DNA of 64,000 nt, from contig NZ_PJMX01000001.1 of assembly GCF_002846415.1 (NCBI RefSeq), positions 62,001 through 126,000 of the forward strand. Reading direction: 5' to 3'. Shown here one piece after another: positions 17,679 to 27,500 of this stretch. Positions within the stretch are counted from its first letter, which is position 1. Each line of letters begins with the position of its first letter. The stretch comes from Streptomyces sp. TLI_146 (GTDB taxonomy: Bacteria; Actinomycetota; Actinomycetes; Streptomycetales; Streptomycetaceae). The position numbers were made by a program, and so were the translations under genes. Below the pieces are notes generated by a model that was not told the DNA's origin, made no database searches, and saw nothing but the letters and a program-made list of their open reading frames with translations.

Positions 17679-18585
17679 CCACCCCTTTCGAGTCCCCTCC
17701 CGGCAGAAGTGCGCCGAGTCCCGCCGAGACGCTCGCGCACCAGCTCCTGGCCGCGCTCGCCCAGCACCGCATCGCCACCACGCCGCAGCTCCAGGAACTG
17801 CTCCGTCCCGAGGCACGGCTTCAGACGCTCTCCGCGCCGCTGAACAAACTGCGCCACGAAGGCCTGGTGGACTTCGCCGTGCTGCCCGCCTCCTACCGGT
17901 CCCGCCTGTGGTTCCTCACCCGCGAAGGCGCCCACCTGGCCCGCGACTTCCCCGCCCTGCGCGGCCGGCCCCCCTACCCCATCACCAGCGCGACAGCCGC
18001 CTCCCTCAAAACCCCCCACACCCTCACCGTCCTGCGCACCCACCTTGCCTTCCTCACCGACGCCCGACACCGCGGCGACGAGCACGGGCCCTGGGACTGG
18101 ACCCCGAGGTCTCCCACCCCCTCGGCGACGGCGAGCGTCTCATCGCCGACGCCCTCATGCATTACACCCTCACCACAGGCCAAGAGCGCACCCAGCTCCG
18201 CGCGTTCATCGAAGTCGACCGCGCGACCATGAGCAGCGAACGCCTCGCCTCCAAACTCATCGGATACGCACGCCTGTGGACATACGAACCTCAGGTCATC
18301 GGCCGCCCCCGTACACGCCAGCCCACTCCTGGGCCGATATGGCTGCGCTGGTACCCCGTCTTCCCCCGCATCCTGGTCGTCCTGACCGGAGCCACCCGCA
18401 CCGTCCTCGGCAACCGCATCAGCGACCTCCAGGCAATGACAACCGAACACCCCCTCGTCGCCACACTCGCCCGGCAGGTACCCATGGGCGCAGCCATCCT
18501 CGACGACCTCGAAAACCCAGGACCCACCAGCAACGTCTGGACACCACTGACCGGAGGCAACCCGCGGCCCTGGACCGCACTCTGA
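17675..18585 (+). pseudogene. Replication-relaxation family protein, broken by a 1-base loss
   Basis: GTG 17675 overlaps the coupling-protein stop and opens a winged-helix protein (ATTPQLQELL, LNKLRHEGLVDF, RSRLWFLTREGAHLA) typical of the Replic_Relax family found on actinobacterial conjugative elements. The frame breaks at about 18104-18108: the first frame reads GPWDWTPRS, while the expected continuation EVSHPLGDGERLIADAL is in the -1 frame and runs to 18585. Restoring one G (CCGAG to CCGGAG) would give 303 residues. Either the gene is inactivated, a sequencing error is present, or -1 shifting occurs; no obvious slippery heptamer is seen. It is the last gene of the transfer operon. Confidence 0.75.
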
Positions 18586-18767
18586 AGCCCCCAGGAAGCA
18601 GGGCGTGGCGCTGTTGTGGCACGTTCGGGTTAAGCGCATCAATGATGGGCCTCACCGTTCACCAACAGTCGCGCTCTTGCACCGTCCGCCGGCGCCCCGC
18701 GTCGATACCCAGAGCAGCCGTTCACACGGACGAAGGGCCACGCCCCCCGACTGGACGTCGGGTCACT

Positions 18768-19661
18768 GAACGTCTTTCATCCTGAATAGCTGCAGGTGAG
18801 GAGGGTGTGGACGGCGGCGACGATGCGTCCGATGCGGTTGGTGGAGCATCTGGCCCGGCGCAGGATGCGCCATGACTTGAGCCTGGCGAAGGCGCGTTCG
18901 CCCGGAGCGCGGAGTCGGGCGTGTACGCGGTTAAACCGCTGGTAGGGCGGCGGTTGGATGCGGTGGTAGTAGTAGGGGGTGCGGACGGTGGCGCCGGCTC
19001 CTTGATAGGCCCGGTCGGCCAGGACGAGGATCTGCCGGGTGAGGCAGGCCTGGACGATGCCGTGGGCTCTGGCCGCGGTCAGGTCATGGGTCCGGCCGGG
19101 CATCGCCCGCGAGAACCACAGAGGTGTGCCGTCCGGGCGGGCGATGACCTGGACGTTCATGCCGTGCTTCTTGTGCTTCTGCGAGTAGTACGGCTCATCC
19201 GCCTTGATGCGGTCGGTGGGGATCAACGTGCCGTCGATGATGACAAAGTCGCCCTCGCCCAGGCCCACCAGGGCCTCGTGCAGGCCCGGCGCCCAGGCGG
19301 CCAGGACCTCAACGGTCTCGTCGACATACCGCCAGGCCGTCGCCTCCGACACCCCGAATCCCGCCCCCACCTGCGCGAACGTCTCGTTCTTCCGCAGATG
19401 CGCCAGCGCGAGCAGGGCCTGCCTGAAACAGCTCAACTTTCTCCAGGGCGAGCGCAGTTCACGCCTTCGAGCGTAGATCAGCCACGAGACATGCTCCACG
19501 AGCTCATGCGGGACGTCGAGCATGGAAGGATACGGAACCAACGAAGCCCCCCGGCCGTCGGCGTGTTGAGTGAGATCACCACACCAACGACGAGGGGCTT
19601 CGCCATGTCACCCGTCCCGACCAGCCACATTCACCCCCAGGCCGCAGGATGAAAGAGGTTC
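18768..19661 (-). mobile_element. IS5-family insertion sequence with 17-bp terminal repeats and ACT target duplication
   Basis: Terminal inverted repeats are GAACGTCTTTCATCCTG (18768-18784) and its complement CAGGATGAAAGAGGTTC (19645-19661), which differ at one position. They are flanked by direct ACT triplets at 18765-18767 and 19662-19664. The element is 894 bp and carries one transposase gene on the minus strand. Matching ends and target duplication indicate a complete, fairly recent insertion just beyond the transfer operon. Confidence 0.85.
18777..19541 (-). CDS. IS5-family transposase (DDE_Tnp_4 type)
   Basis: 254 residues, uninterrupted. An N-terminal HTH region (ETFAQVGAGFGVSEATAWRYV) precedes the DDE catalytic domain: IIDGTLIPT (first Asp), LADRAYQGAG (second Asp) and PGERAFARLK (Glu). 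The YYSQKHKKHGMNVQVI segment is typical of this IS5 subgroup. The stop codon lies inside the left terminal repeat. It encodes the cut-and-paste enzyme for the surrounding element. Confidence 0.93.
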   Translation of the reverse strand: MVPYPSMLDVPHELVEHVSWLIYARRRELRSPWRKLSCFRQALLALAHLRKNETFAQVGAGFGVSEATAWRYVDETVEVLAAWAPGLHEALVGLGEGDFVIIDGTLIPTDRIKADEPYYSQKHKKHGMNVQVIARPDGTPLWFSRAMPGRTHDLTAARAHGIVQACLTRQILVLADRAYQGAGATVRTPYYYHRIQPPPYQRFNRVHARLRAPGERAFARLKSWRILRRARCSTNRIGRIVAAVHTLLTCSYSG

Positions 19662-19672
19662 ACTGTCAGTTA

Positions 19673-20827
19673 CTGACCTTCGGGCGTGATGTCGTGGAGG
19701 GTTGGCAGGTGATGGCCGTCGTGGTACGTCCGAACCATGAGGTATCCGCAAGGTGGTGGGTTGACTGCACAGCGGCGGGCGTTTCGGGAGCGCGTCCGCA
19801 TGGAGGCCGCCGAGATGTTTGCGGCCGGACAGGACAACACGGTGGTGGCCAAGCAGTTGCGGGTCAGCGTGCGTTCGGTGCAGCGATGGCGCGCTGCCTG
19901 GCAGGACGGTGGGCAGCAGGCCCTGGAATCCAGGGGTTCGGCTGCCCGGCCGAAGCTGAGCGAGGCCCTGTTTGCAGTCCTGGATCAGGAGTTGGAACGA
20001 GGGCCGGTCGCGCACGGGTGGTCGGACCAGACTTGGACCCTGGGCAGGATCAAGACGCTGATCGGGCGCCGGTTCCACAAGACACTCTCGCTGTCGGCCA
20101 TCGCGGAGATGCTGCACCGCCATGGGTTCAGCCACCAGGTCCCAGCCCGGCGGGCGCTGGAGCGGGACGAAGCCGCAGTCGCAGGCTGGGTGAGGGGCAC
20201 GTGGCCACAGGTGGAAGCACCGCGGCGGCGCTCGACGGCTGGATCGTCTTCGAGGACGAGGCCGGCTTCTCGATGACGCCGCCCACCTCCCGCACCTGGT
20301 CCAGGCGCGGGCGTACCCCCGTGATACGGGTCAGGGGACGATCCCGGGGCCGGGTATCGGTGGCAGCTCTGTGTTGCTACCGTCCCGGCGAACGATCCCG
20401 GTTGATCTACCGGTACATCCTCCACGAACCCTGCCGCGGTATGACGAAGTCCGGACGCCGCAGTTTCGCCTGGACCGACTACCGTGACCTGATCAGCGCC
20501 GCCCACCAGCAGCTCGGCGCCCCACTCGTTCTCGTGTGGGACAACCTCAACACCCATCGCGCAGCGGGTCTCCGCGACTTCGTCGCCGAGCACGACTGGA
20601 TCACCATCTTCCAACTGCCGTCCTACGCACCCGATTTCAACCCCGTCGAAGGCATCTGGTCCTCGCTGCGGCGCAGCCACCAGGTCAACACTGCCTTCAT
20701 CGACCCCAAGCACCTGCAGGGAGCCCTGCGACAGGGACTCCGCCAGATCCAATACCGCAGCGACCTCATCGACGGATGTCTCGCCGCAACCGGCCTCACC
20801 CTGGCGACTTCACGCCCGGAAGGTCAG
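19673..20827 (+). mobile_element. IS630-family insertion sequence with TA target duplication
   Basis: Imperfect terminal repeats begin CTGACCTTCGGGCGTGATG on the left (from 19673) and CTGACCTTCCGGGCGTGAAG on the right (complement, ending 20827), differing by a one-base gap and one mismatch. TA dinucleotides flank both ends (19671-19672 and 20828-20829), the IS630/Tc1-mariner target. Length is 1155 bp. It sits 11 bp from the end of the IS5-family element. Confidence 0.85.
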
Positions 20828-20830
20828 TAG
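19737..20830 (+). CDS. IS630-family transposase in two frames (-1 shift near 20217-20225)
   Basis: The first frame (ATG 19737 to 20276) encodes the HTH part, with NTVVAKQLRVSVRSVQRWR. The catalytic part lies in the -1 frame and ends at TAG 20830: DGWIVFEDEAGF (first Asp), LVLVWDNLNTH (second Asp) and FNPVEGIWSSLR (Glu). The frames meet around GAA GCA CCG CGG CGG; stepping back one base gives a single protein of 364 residues. Some IS630 elements use programmed frameshifting, but no classical slippery heptamer is evident here, so a disabling deletion is equally likely. Confidence 0.8.
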
Positions 20831-21034
20831 CCACCAGAACTGGAACCCAGGACATGGGGCAGGTCACCCGATCGTGCGGCAGACCCGTCTGACCTGGGCC
20901 GGTGGTGGATTTTCGCATCAGACTCCTGTGCGGACGTTAATGTGCGAGATCACCAACGCAACAACCAAGAGCCCTACCACGCCACAGACCAAACCTACTT
21001 CTTAATAACCTGTGTACCGCGGGATGAGGAGCTG

Positions 21035-21580
21035 TCACTCGGAAAGAACATAGACTCTCGGGTTTCCGCTCGGCACGTCACCCGGGAGCCCTCGTCGTTC
21101 GATACTTCCATCGATGAGGCCAACAAGGAAGGCGATGACGCCTCCCTCAAACTCCCACCACTCATTATCTCTCGTTCCTACAACAACAGGCCACAAGTCG
21201 CTGTCGGGGCTAGAGACTCTCCAATAAAACGTGTCCCCAGATGAGGACTGCCCCCACGGAAGCAGCCCTCCTTCAGCAGGGTACGGAAGGTACCCGCCAG
21301 CGAGATCATCCTCACCCTCACCACACAGATCTTCCAGGATTTCCAGCTCATCCCGAACGTCGGCGCAAAATCCATCCTCAGCACCGGGAGTCGGCGACCA
21401 AACCCTCAGGAAGTCATCGATCTCGAACGTCGCGTAGGTGGAAACGAGCTCCCGGTAGTCACTCGGGAGGACCACTCCCAACTGCTGACGGATTCGCTCA
21501 AATTCAACCTCTCTGGCGCCTCCTGGCCTTGCTTCTACAAGGCCAGGAATCACGCGTTCAAGACTCGACACCGTCAGCAT
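21035..21580 (-). CDS. SMI1/KNR4 (SUKH) family immunity protein
   Basis: 181 residues from ATG 21580, which overlaps the toxin stop (ATGCTGA); a TTG at 21592 would add four residues. The SUKH pattern is visible: an N-terminal helix, [25 protein letters not shown], then [16 protein letters not shown] and the closing [20 protein letters not shown] proteins bind and neutralise cognate nuclease toxins. Its position directly after an RHS protein with a C-terminal nuclease makes it the immunity partner. The gene is clearly less GC-rich than its surroundings, like the toxin tip, suggesting the pair arrived by transfer. Confidence 0.9.
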   Translation of the reverse strand: MLTVSSLERVIPGLVEARPGGAREVEFERIRQQLGVVLPSDYRELVSTYATFEIDDFLRVWSPTPGAEDGFCADVRDELEILEDLCGEGEDDLAGGYLPYPAEGGLLPWGQSSSGDTFYWRVSSPDSDLWPVVVGTRDNEWWEFEGGVIAFLVGLIDGSIERRGLPGDVPSGNPRVYVLSE

Positions 21581-24500
21581 GTGGTCTGCCAATCTGGTTT
21601 ATTTGCGACAGTTGCATCGAACAGTCGCCCATTCTTCGTGTACGCCGTCATGCGGATTCCATCAACTCCGCCGGGCCCCTTGCCCGGAATGACCTGACCG
21701 GAGTAGTAGACGGGATTGTGCGCACCGAGCTCTTTCTCGATTTTGCGCTCACAGCGCCGCATCCCGCTCTTATTCATACGCTCATACCCGGTGAACAGAT
21801 TCTCGGGAATCCAGGAACCACCCACTTTATCTCCGATTATGTGAGTCCGATTGTAAACTGTTCCCTTCTGCGGCGGAGACTTCTTGTTTGAGTCTGCGTC
21901 CGGGAAACCATACACATCGACAGCTCCCTCGTCATCACGCTTGGCACCCGGCGGCTTCAGGTCTGACGGACACAGAAGTGCAGTCGCCCCGGTAGCACGC
22001 CCGCTAGGGTCCAGAGGTTGGTAATGGAATCGCTCGTCTTTGGACTTGGAGCACGGGTCATCGCCCGTAGCTGAGCCACCGCCGCCAGGCAGACCCGCGG
22101 GCGCACCCCCGCCATTCAGCGCCTGCTGCGGCGTGTACTGAGCACCTCCGAAGAGGTTGAGGATGTTGGCTGCGGTGTAGGCGAGCTTCCAACCGTCGCC
22201 AGGCTGCCAGCCGCTGTTCTTCGGGTCCCAGTCCGGCTTGGCAGGCGGTTTAGGCGCTGCCGTCTTGGGGTGCGGGCCATTATTGGGGTTCTGATCGATC
22301 GGCTTCGGCTTCGGCTTGGGACGGGTGCGCACCCGAAGACCATGGTGGCCGCCTGCCCGGGATGATCCTCTGTAATACGACGAACCGTAGTCGATATAGC
22401 CCTGCGAGTAGCCACCCCAGCGGAGGCGGTCTGCCTGAGCTCCAAGCGAGGACGACATGCCCCCCGCGTAGTCCCAGTCAAGGCCAGTGGAATACGAACC
22501 CGTGTAGGAACTCGAGGCTGAGTCGGAGTCACTGTGCCACCATTCCCAGCCCGCTGCTGCGCCGCCGAGACCCGCGATTGTGCCAGCGGTGGCATAGCCC
22601 AGGGCCTCTGCCGCTGCGTAACCGCAGAGCACGATGACCGGGCCGATGCAGTGTCCGCTGGGGTCGGTGCCGTTGAGTGGTGCGGCGTTGCCGTAGAGGT
22701 AGCGGTTGGTGGCTGCCGAAGGGGTGGGGGCGAGTTGATAGGTGTCACGGGAGTTGAAGCTGCCCGTGGCGGGCTGGTACCAGCGGGCTGCCATGTTGAT
22801 GTCGCCGGAGGACGGGTCGGTCCAGCCGGACTGGTAGCCGAGGGCCGGGGTGGTTCCGGCGGAGGTCGTCTTGCGGCCGAATGGGTCGTAGGCGGTGGAG
22901 CTGGTGAGGGAGTTGCTGCCCAGGGCGAGGCCGGCGACCAGGTCGGTGTGCTGGTCGGTGATGGCCCACTGCTTGGTGGTGCCGTTGGCTATGCCTTGCA
23001 GGGTGCCGTCCGGTCGGCGGGTGTACTGGCTGGTGCCGTCGTCGGTGAGGTTGTTGGAGCCTCCGTCGTAGCTGAACGTGGTCTCCCCCGCAGTGCGGAC
23101 GCGGTCGAGGGAGTCGTAGGCGAAGGTCGAGGCTCCATCGCTGATCTTGCGTTCGAAGGCGTCGAAGGTCAGCGAGCGAGCGCTGCTGGACTGTCCGGCC
23201 ACTGCGGACAGGGTGCCGCGCGGGGTGTAGCGGTAGGTCGAGGTGCCGTCGGACAGCAAGCGGTTGCGCTCGTCGAACGTCGAGGCCGCGCTGCCGGCCT
23301 TGGTGCGGTTGCCCGCGTCGTCCCAGCTGTAGCCCGTGGTGGTGGCCCCGGCGGTCCAGGAGGTCATGCGGCCTGCCTGGTCGTAGCCGTAACTGTTGTC
23401 AGCGGCTCCAGCAGTGCCCTTGCTGTTCTTCTTCGTCAGGCGGTCGTCGAGGTCGTAGCCATAGGCGGTGGAGGCTGTTTCGCTCGTCGCCTTCGGGTCA
23501 GTGATCTTGTCGCTGGTCAGGCGGCCGAGGCTGTCGTAGCCGTAGGTGCGCTGTGCCGAGACGACGGCGTCCGCCCAGCTCTTCCCGCCCGTGGGTATGA
23601 GCGCGTACTGGTTGGCCGTGGGCCGGCCTGCGGCGTCAAAGTACGACCAGATCTGGTTGCCGGTGAGGGCGTCCTGGGTCCAGGCGCTGCGGCCTGCGGC
23701 GTCGTAGCCGTACTGGGTGGTGCCTTCCTTGGTGGTGCGCTGGGTCATGTTGGCGTCGGCGTCGTAGGCGTAGGCGGTTTTGCCGCCTGGGCCGTCGGCC
23801 GTCAGCAGTTGGCCGCGGTCGTTGTAGGCGTAGGTGTTGCGGCTCAGCAGGCCGTCCGCTGCGGCGGCGGTGATCCGGCCGTCCAGGTCGTAGGTGAGTG
23901 ACCGGGCGGTGGTGGCGGCTTCGGCGCCGGTACCGGTTTCCGCGGTCAGGCGGCCGAGGGCGTCGAAGGTGCGTTCCCGCTTGACGCCTCCGGGAAGCGT
24001 CTCTGCGGTGCTCTGGCCCGCCGCGTCGTAGACGGTGGTCCACGTGCGGTCGGCGGCTGCCGGGTGGGCGGTGGTGGCGGGTTCGATGGTGGACTCCGGC
24101 AGGTTCCACGGTGTGTAGGTATACGTCGTGGTGTTGCCGCGGCCGTCGGTCAGGCGGGTGCGGTTACCTGCGGCGTCGTAGCCGAAGCGGGTGGTGATGC
24201 TGTGGCCGTCGGCAACGGGTTCGGACTGCTGGGTCATGCGGCCCAGCGCGTCGTAGCCGTAGGTGTTGCGGGCGCCGGTGGCCGAGGTGGCGGCGCTCTT
24301 GTTGCCGTCGGCGTCGAACTCGGCCGAGGTCGTGCGCAGCACGTCGGAGCCGGTGCCGTAGTCGCGGCGGGTGGTCTCGTGGCCGAGGGCGTCGTAGGCC
24401 ATGGTGCTCTTGCGGCCGGTGGCGTCCAGGGTCTGGATGGTGCGGCCGAGGCCGTCGTAGTCAGCCTTGGTCGTGGCGCCCATGGGGTCGGTGACCGTCA

Positions 24501-27500
24501 GTGCGTCACCTGCCGGGTTGTACGTGGCGGTGGTGGCGTGTCCTGCCGGGGTGGTCGAGGCTGTCTGGTTGCTCGCGTCGTCCCAGGTGTAGCGGGTGGT
24601 GAGGTTCTGCAGGGCGGGGTAGCGCTCCACGGTGGTCGCGGTGAGCTGGCGCCCGAGTTCGTCGTAGGTGGCCTCGGTCCTGGCTCCCGTCGGGCTGGTC
24701 GCCGACAGCTGCAGGCCTGTGGGCGTCCATGTGGAGCGGCTGACGCCGGCGCCGGCCAAGGAGGTCCCACTGCCCAGCGGCTGGTTGAGGACCGTTCCGG
24801 TAGTGGGGGCGGTCTTCGTCAGGATCTGGCCGAACTGGTCGTAGGTGAAGGTGGTGGTGCGCCCCAGGGGGTCCGTGCTGGCCGCGATACGGCCGACGAC
24901 GTCGTAGCGCGTGCGGGCCGTTGCGGTGATCTTCGTGCCGCCGGGCGGGGTGTAGTCAGGCAGGGTCGTGGCGACCGGACGGCCGAGCTTGTCGAGCTCG
25001 GTGCGGGTCACCGCGCCGCGCGCATCCTGGCTTTCGGTGGCCTCGCCGAAGGTGTTGTAGCCAGCGCGCGTGCTGGCCTGAACAGCCTGCGGCGCACCGC
25101 CGTTCTCCTCCGCCGGGGCCGGGGGCGCGGTCTGCTGGACCAGGCGGCCCAGGGCGTCGTAACGCATGCGGGTCGTATAGGCGGAGGCATCCGCGCCGGG
25201 TGTGTTGCCTCGCGGGCTGACCTGGGAGGTCACCAGGCCACGCTCGTCATAGGCACTGGTGGTGACACGAGGAGTCGCGCCGTCGCTCAGAGTTGACTTC
25301 GTGGCGTTGCCCGCCGCGTCGTACTCCGTGGACGTCGTGAGCTTCTTGCCCGCCCCATCGATGACACGGGTCTGCTCGGTGACGCGGTCGTCGCCGTCGT
25401 AGGCGTAGCTGGTGGTGCGGTTCAAGCCGTTCGGGTCGAGCGTGGTGGCGGAGGTGCGGCCGAGGTCGTCGATGGTGTGGGTGACGGTGGTGCGGCCGCC
25501 GCCGGTGATCTGCTGGGTGAGGTGGCCGGCGCCGTCGTAGATGTTCGCTTCCAGGACGATGTCGTGTTTGGTGCCGTCGGCCTGCGTTACCTGCTTGGCG
25601 GTGGTGGTTGCGGGCAGGTTGTCGTCGAAGTAGCTGTAGGCCGTGGTGGCGCCCATCGCGTCGGTGACGCTCGCCAGGCGCCCGGCCGGGTCGTATGCCT
25701 TGGAGATGACGGTGAGGTCGCGGGTCTGGCCCGAGGGGTCGCCGGTCCAGTCCTTCAGGATCGTTTCGGCGTGCTGGCCCCGCGGTGTGTAGGCGTAGGT
25801 GTAGGTGGTTCCGGCGGCGTCGGTTTGACGGTTCAGCCGGCCCAGGGCGTCGTAGCCGAACGTGGTCTGGTTGCCCGCCGCGTCGCTCAGGCTGTCGTTG
25901 AGTCCGTGGTCGTCGTAGTGATTGGCAGTGATGCGCTTGGGGTCGTCGCCAGCGGTGTCCTCGCTGGTTTCGGTGAGGAGGTTGCCGTCGTCGTCGAAGG
26001 TGCGGGTGATCTTCGCGGCGTGCGTCGCTCCGGTGATCTCGTTCTTGACCGTCGCCCCCGACTCGCTGATGAGGCGGGAGAGGGAGTCGTAGGCGTAGGT
26101 GGTGTTCACTCCGTCGGGGAAGGCCTGGGAGATTTGGGTCTCGGATGTCTTGCGGCCGACTCCGTCGTAGGAGTACTTGGTCACCAGCCCGGAGGGCGCG
26201 GTGGTCTGCGCGATATCGCCGTTGGCGTAGTACTTGTATGAGGTCCTGGCGCCGCCCGGCGTGGTCTTGGTCTCGACCAGGCCGGCCGGGACGGTGCCGC
26301 CGCCCACGGCGGGCTCACTGCCCACGGTGTAGCTGGTGTTCGCATGGCGGCCGTCGGCGAGGGTGACGACGGTGGGCAGTCCCAGGGAGGTGTAGGCGGT
26401 GGTCGTCTTGAAGCGGTTGTCGCTGGCGTTCGCCGAGCGGGCGTCCCGTACGGCGACGGGCTTGTCGTTGCTCAGGTCGTTGGGGTCCGCGGCGTTGAGG
26501 TAGTAGTCGGTGAATGAGGTCCAGCATGCGTTGACGTCGCGGCAGGTGCTGGTGGAGATGGTGTTGCCGCGCGCGTCGTGCCCGGTGATCGTGGCGTGGC
26601 CGTTCGGGTCGGTCACGGTGTTGAGGAAGCCGCCGGTGTCGTAGGCGAACGAGGTCCGTGCGCCGGTGGCGTCGGTGGCGCTGAGAGGACGCTGGCTGCG
26701 GAGCATGTCGTAGGTGGTGCTCTGGGTCTGCCCCAGCGGGTTCGTCACCGTGATGGTCGAGGCCAGCGCGGAGGCGCTGGTGGACCGCATCGCGCGGTAG
26801 TGCGCGCTGACCTGGCCGTCCGTGAGGGCGTGGCTGTAGATGGAGGCTTCGGCGAGCTGGCCGGTGAAGTAGCGGGTCGCCGTGGCGCCGCCGTCCCAGC
26901 CGGCACTGGAGTAGCCGGCACCCAGATAGGCGCGCGTGACCGTCTCCGACTGCACGGCTCCGGCCACCGTGCCGATCTTGACCCCGTCCAGGTACAGCGA
27001 CTGCCCGCTGGAGGACCCGGTCAGGACCGCGTGGTGCCACTCGTTGTCGGTGACCTTCTCCGGCGACTTAATCGCAGCGGGCCAGCCGGTCGTGTTCCGC
27101 AGACGCCCGCGCAGCAGACCATCAGCGTCCACCACCAAGACGGGGTCCCAGTTGGTGGGCACCGCACCGAGGTCGGCATTTTGCAGACCCAGCAGGACAC
27201 CCGGCTTGGCCGTGCGGAACCACAGCTCGGCGGAGGTGTCGGTGGGACTGCCGAGGATGTCCATGGGCAGCTTGACGCTGCCGTTGCCGCTGAGGCTGAT
27301 GGCCGTCTTGTCGCCGGTTCCGGCGGGGCCGGTGGTGGCGAGGGCGGCGTTGGTGTAGGTGCCGTAGCCCCCGTAGACGGCGATCTTGTTGCTGGCCTGG
27401 GTCCCCTGGGTCTCATCCAGAGGCCAGTACTGCGAGGGGGCGTCCGCCAGGACAGCTCCCTGGTACGTGTCGCCGTTGCCGGACACCAGCTTGGTGCGGG

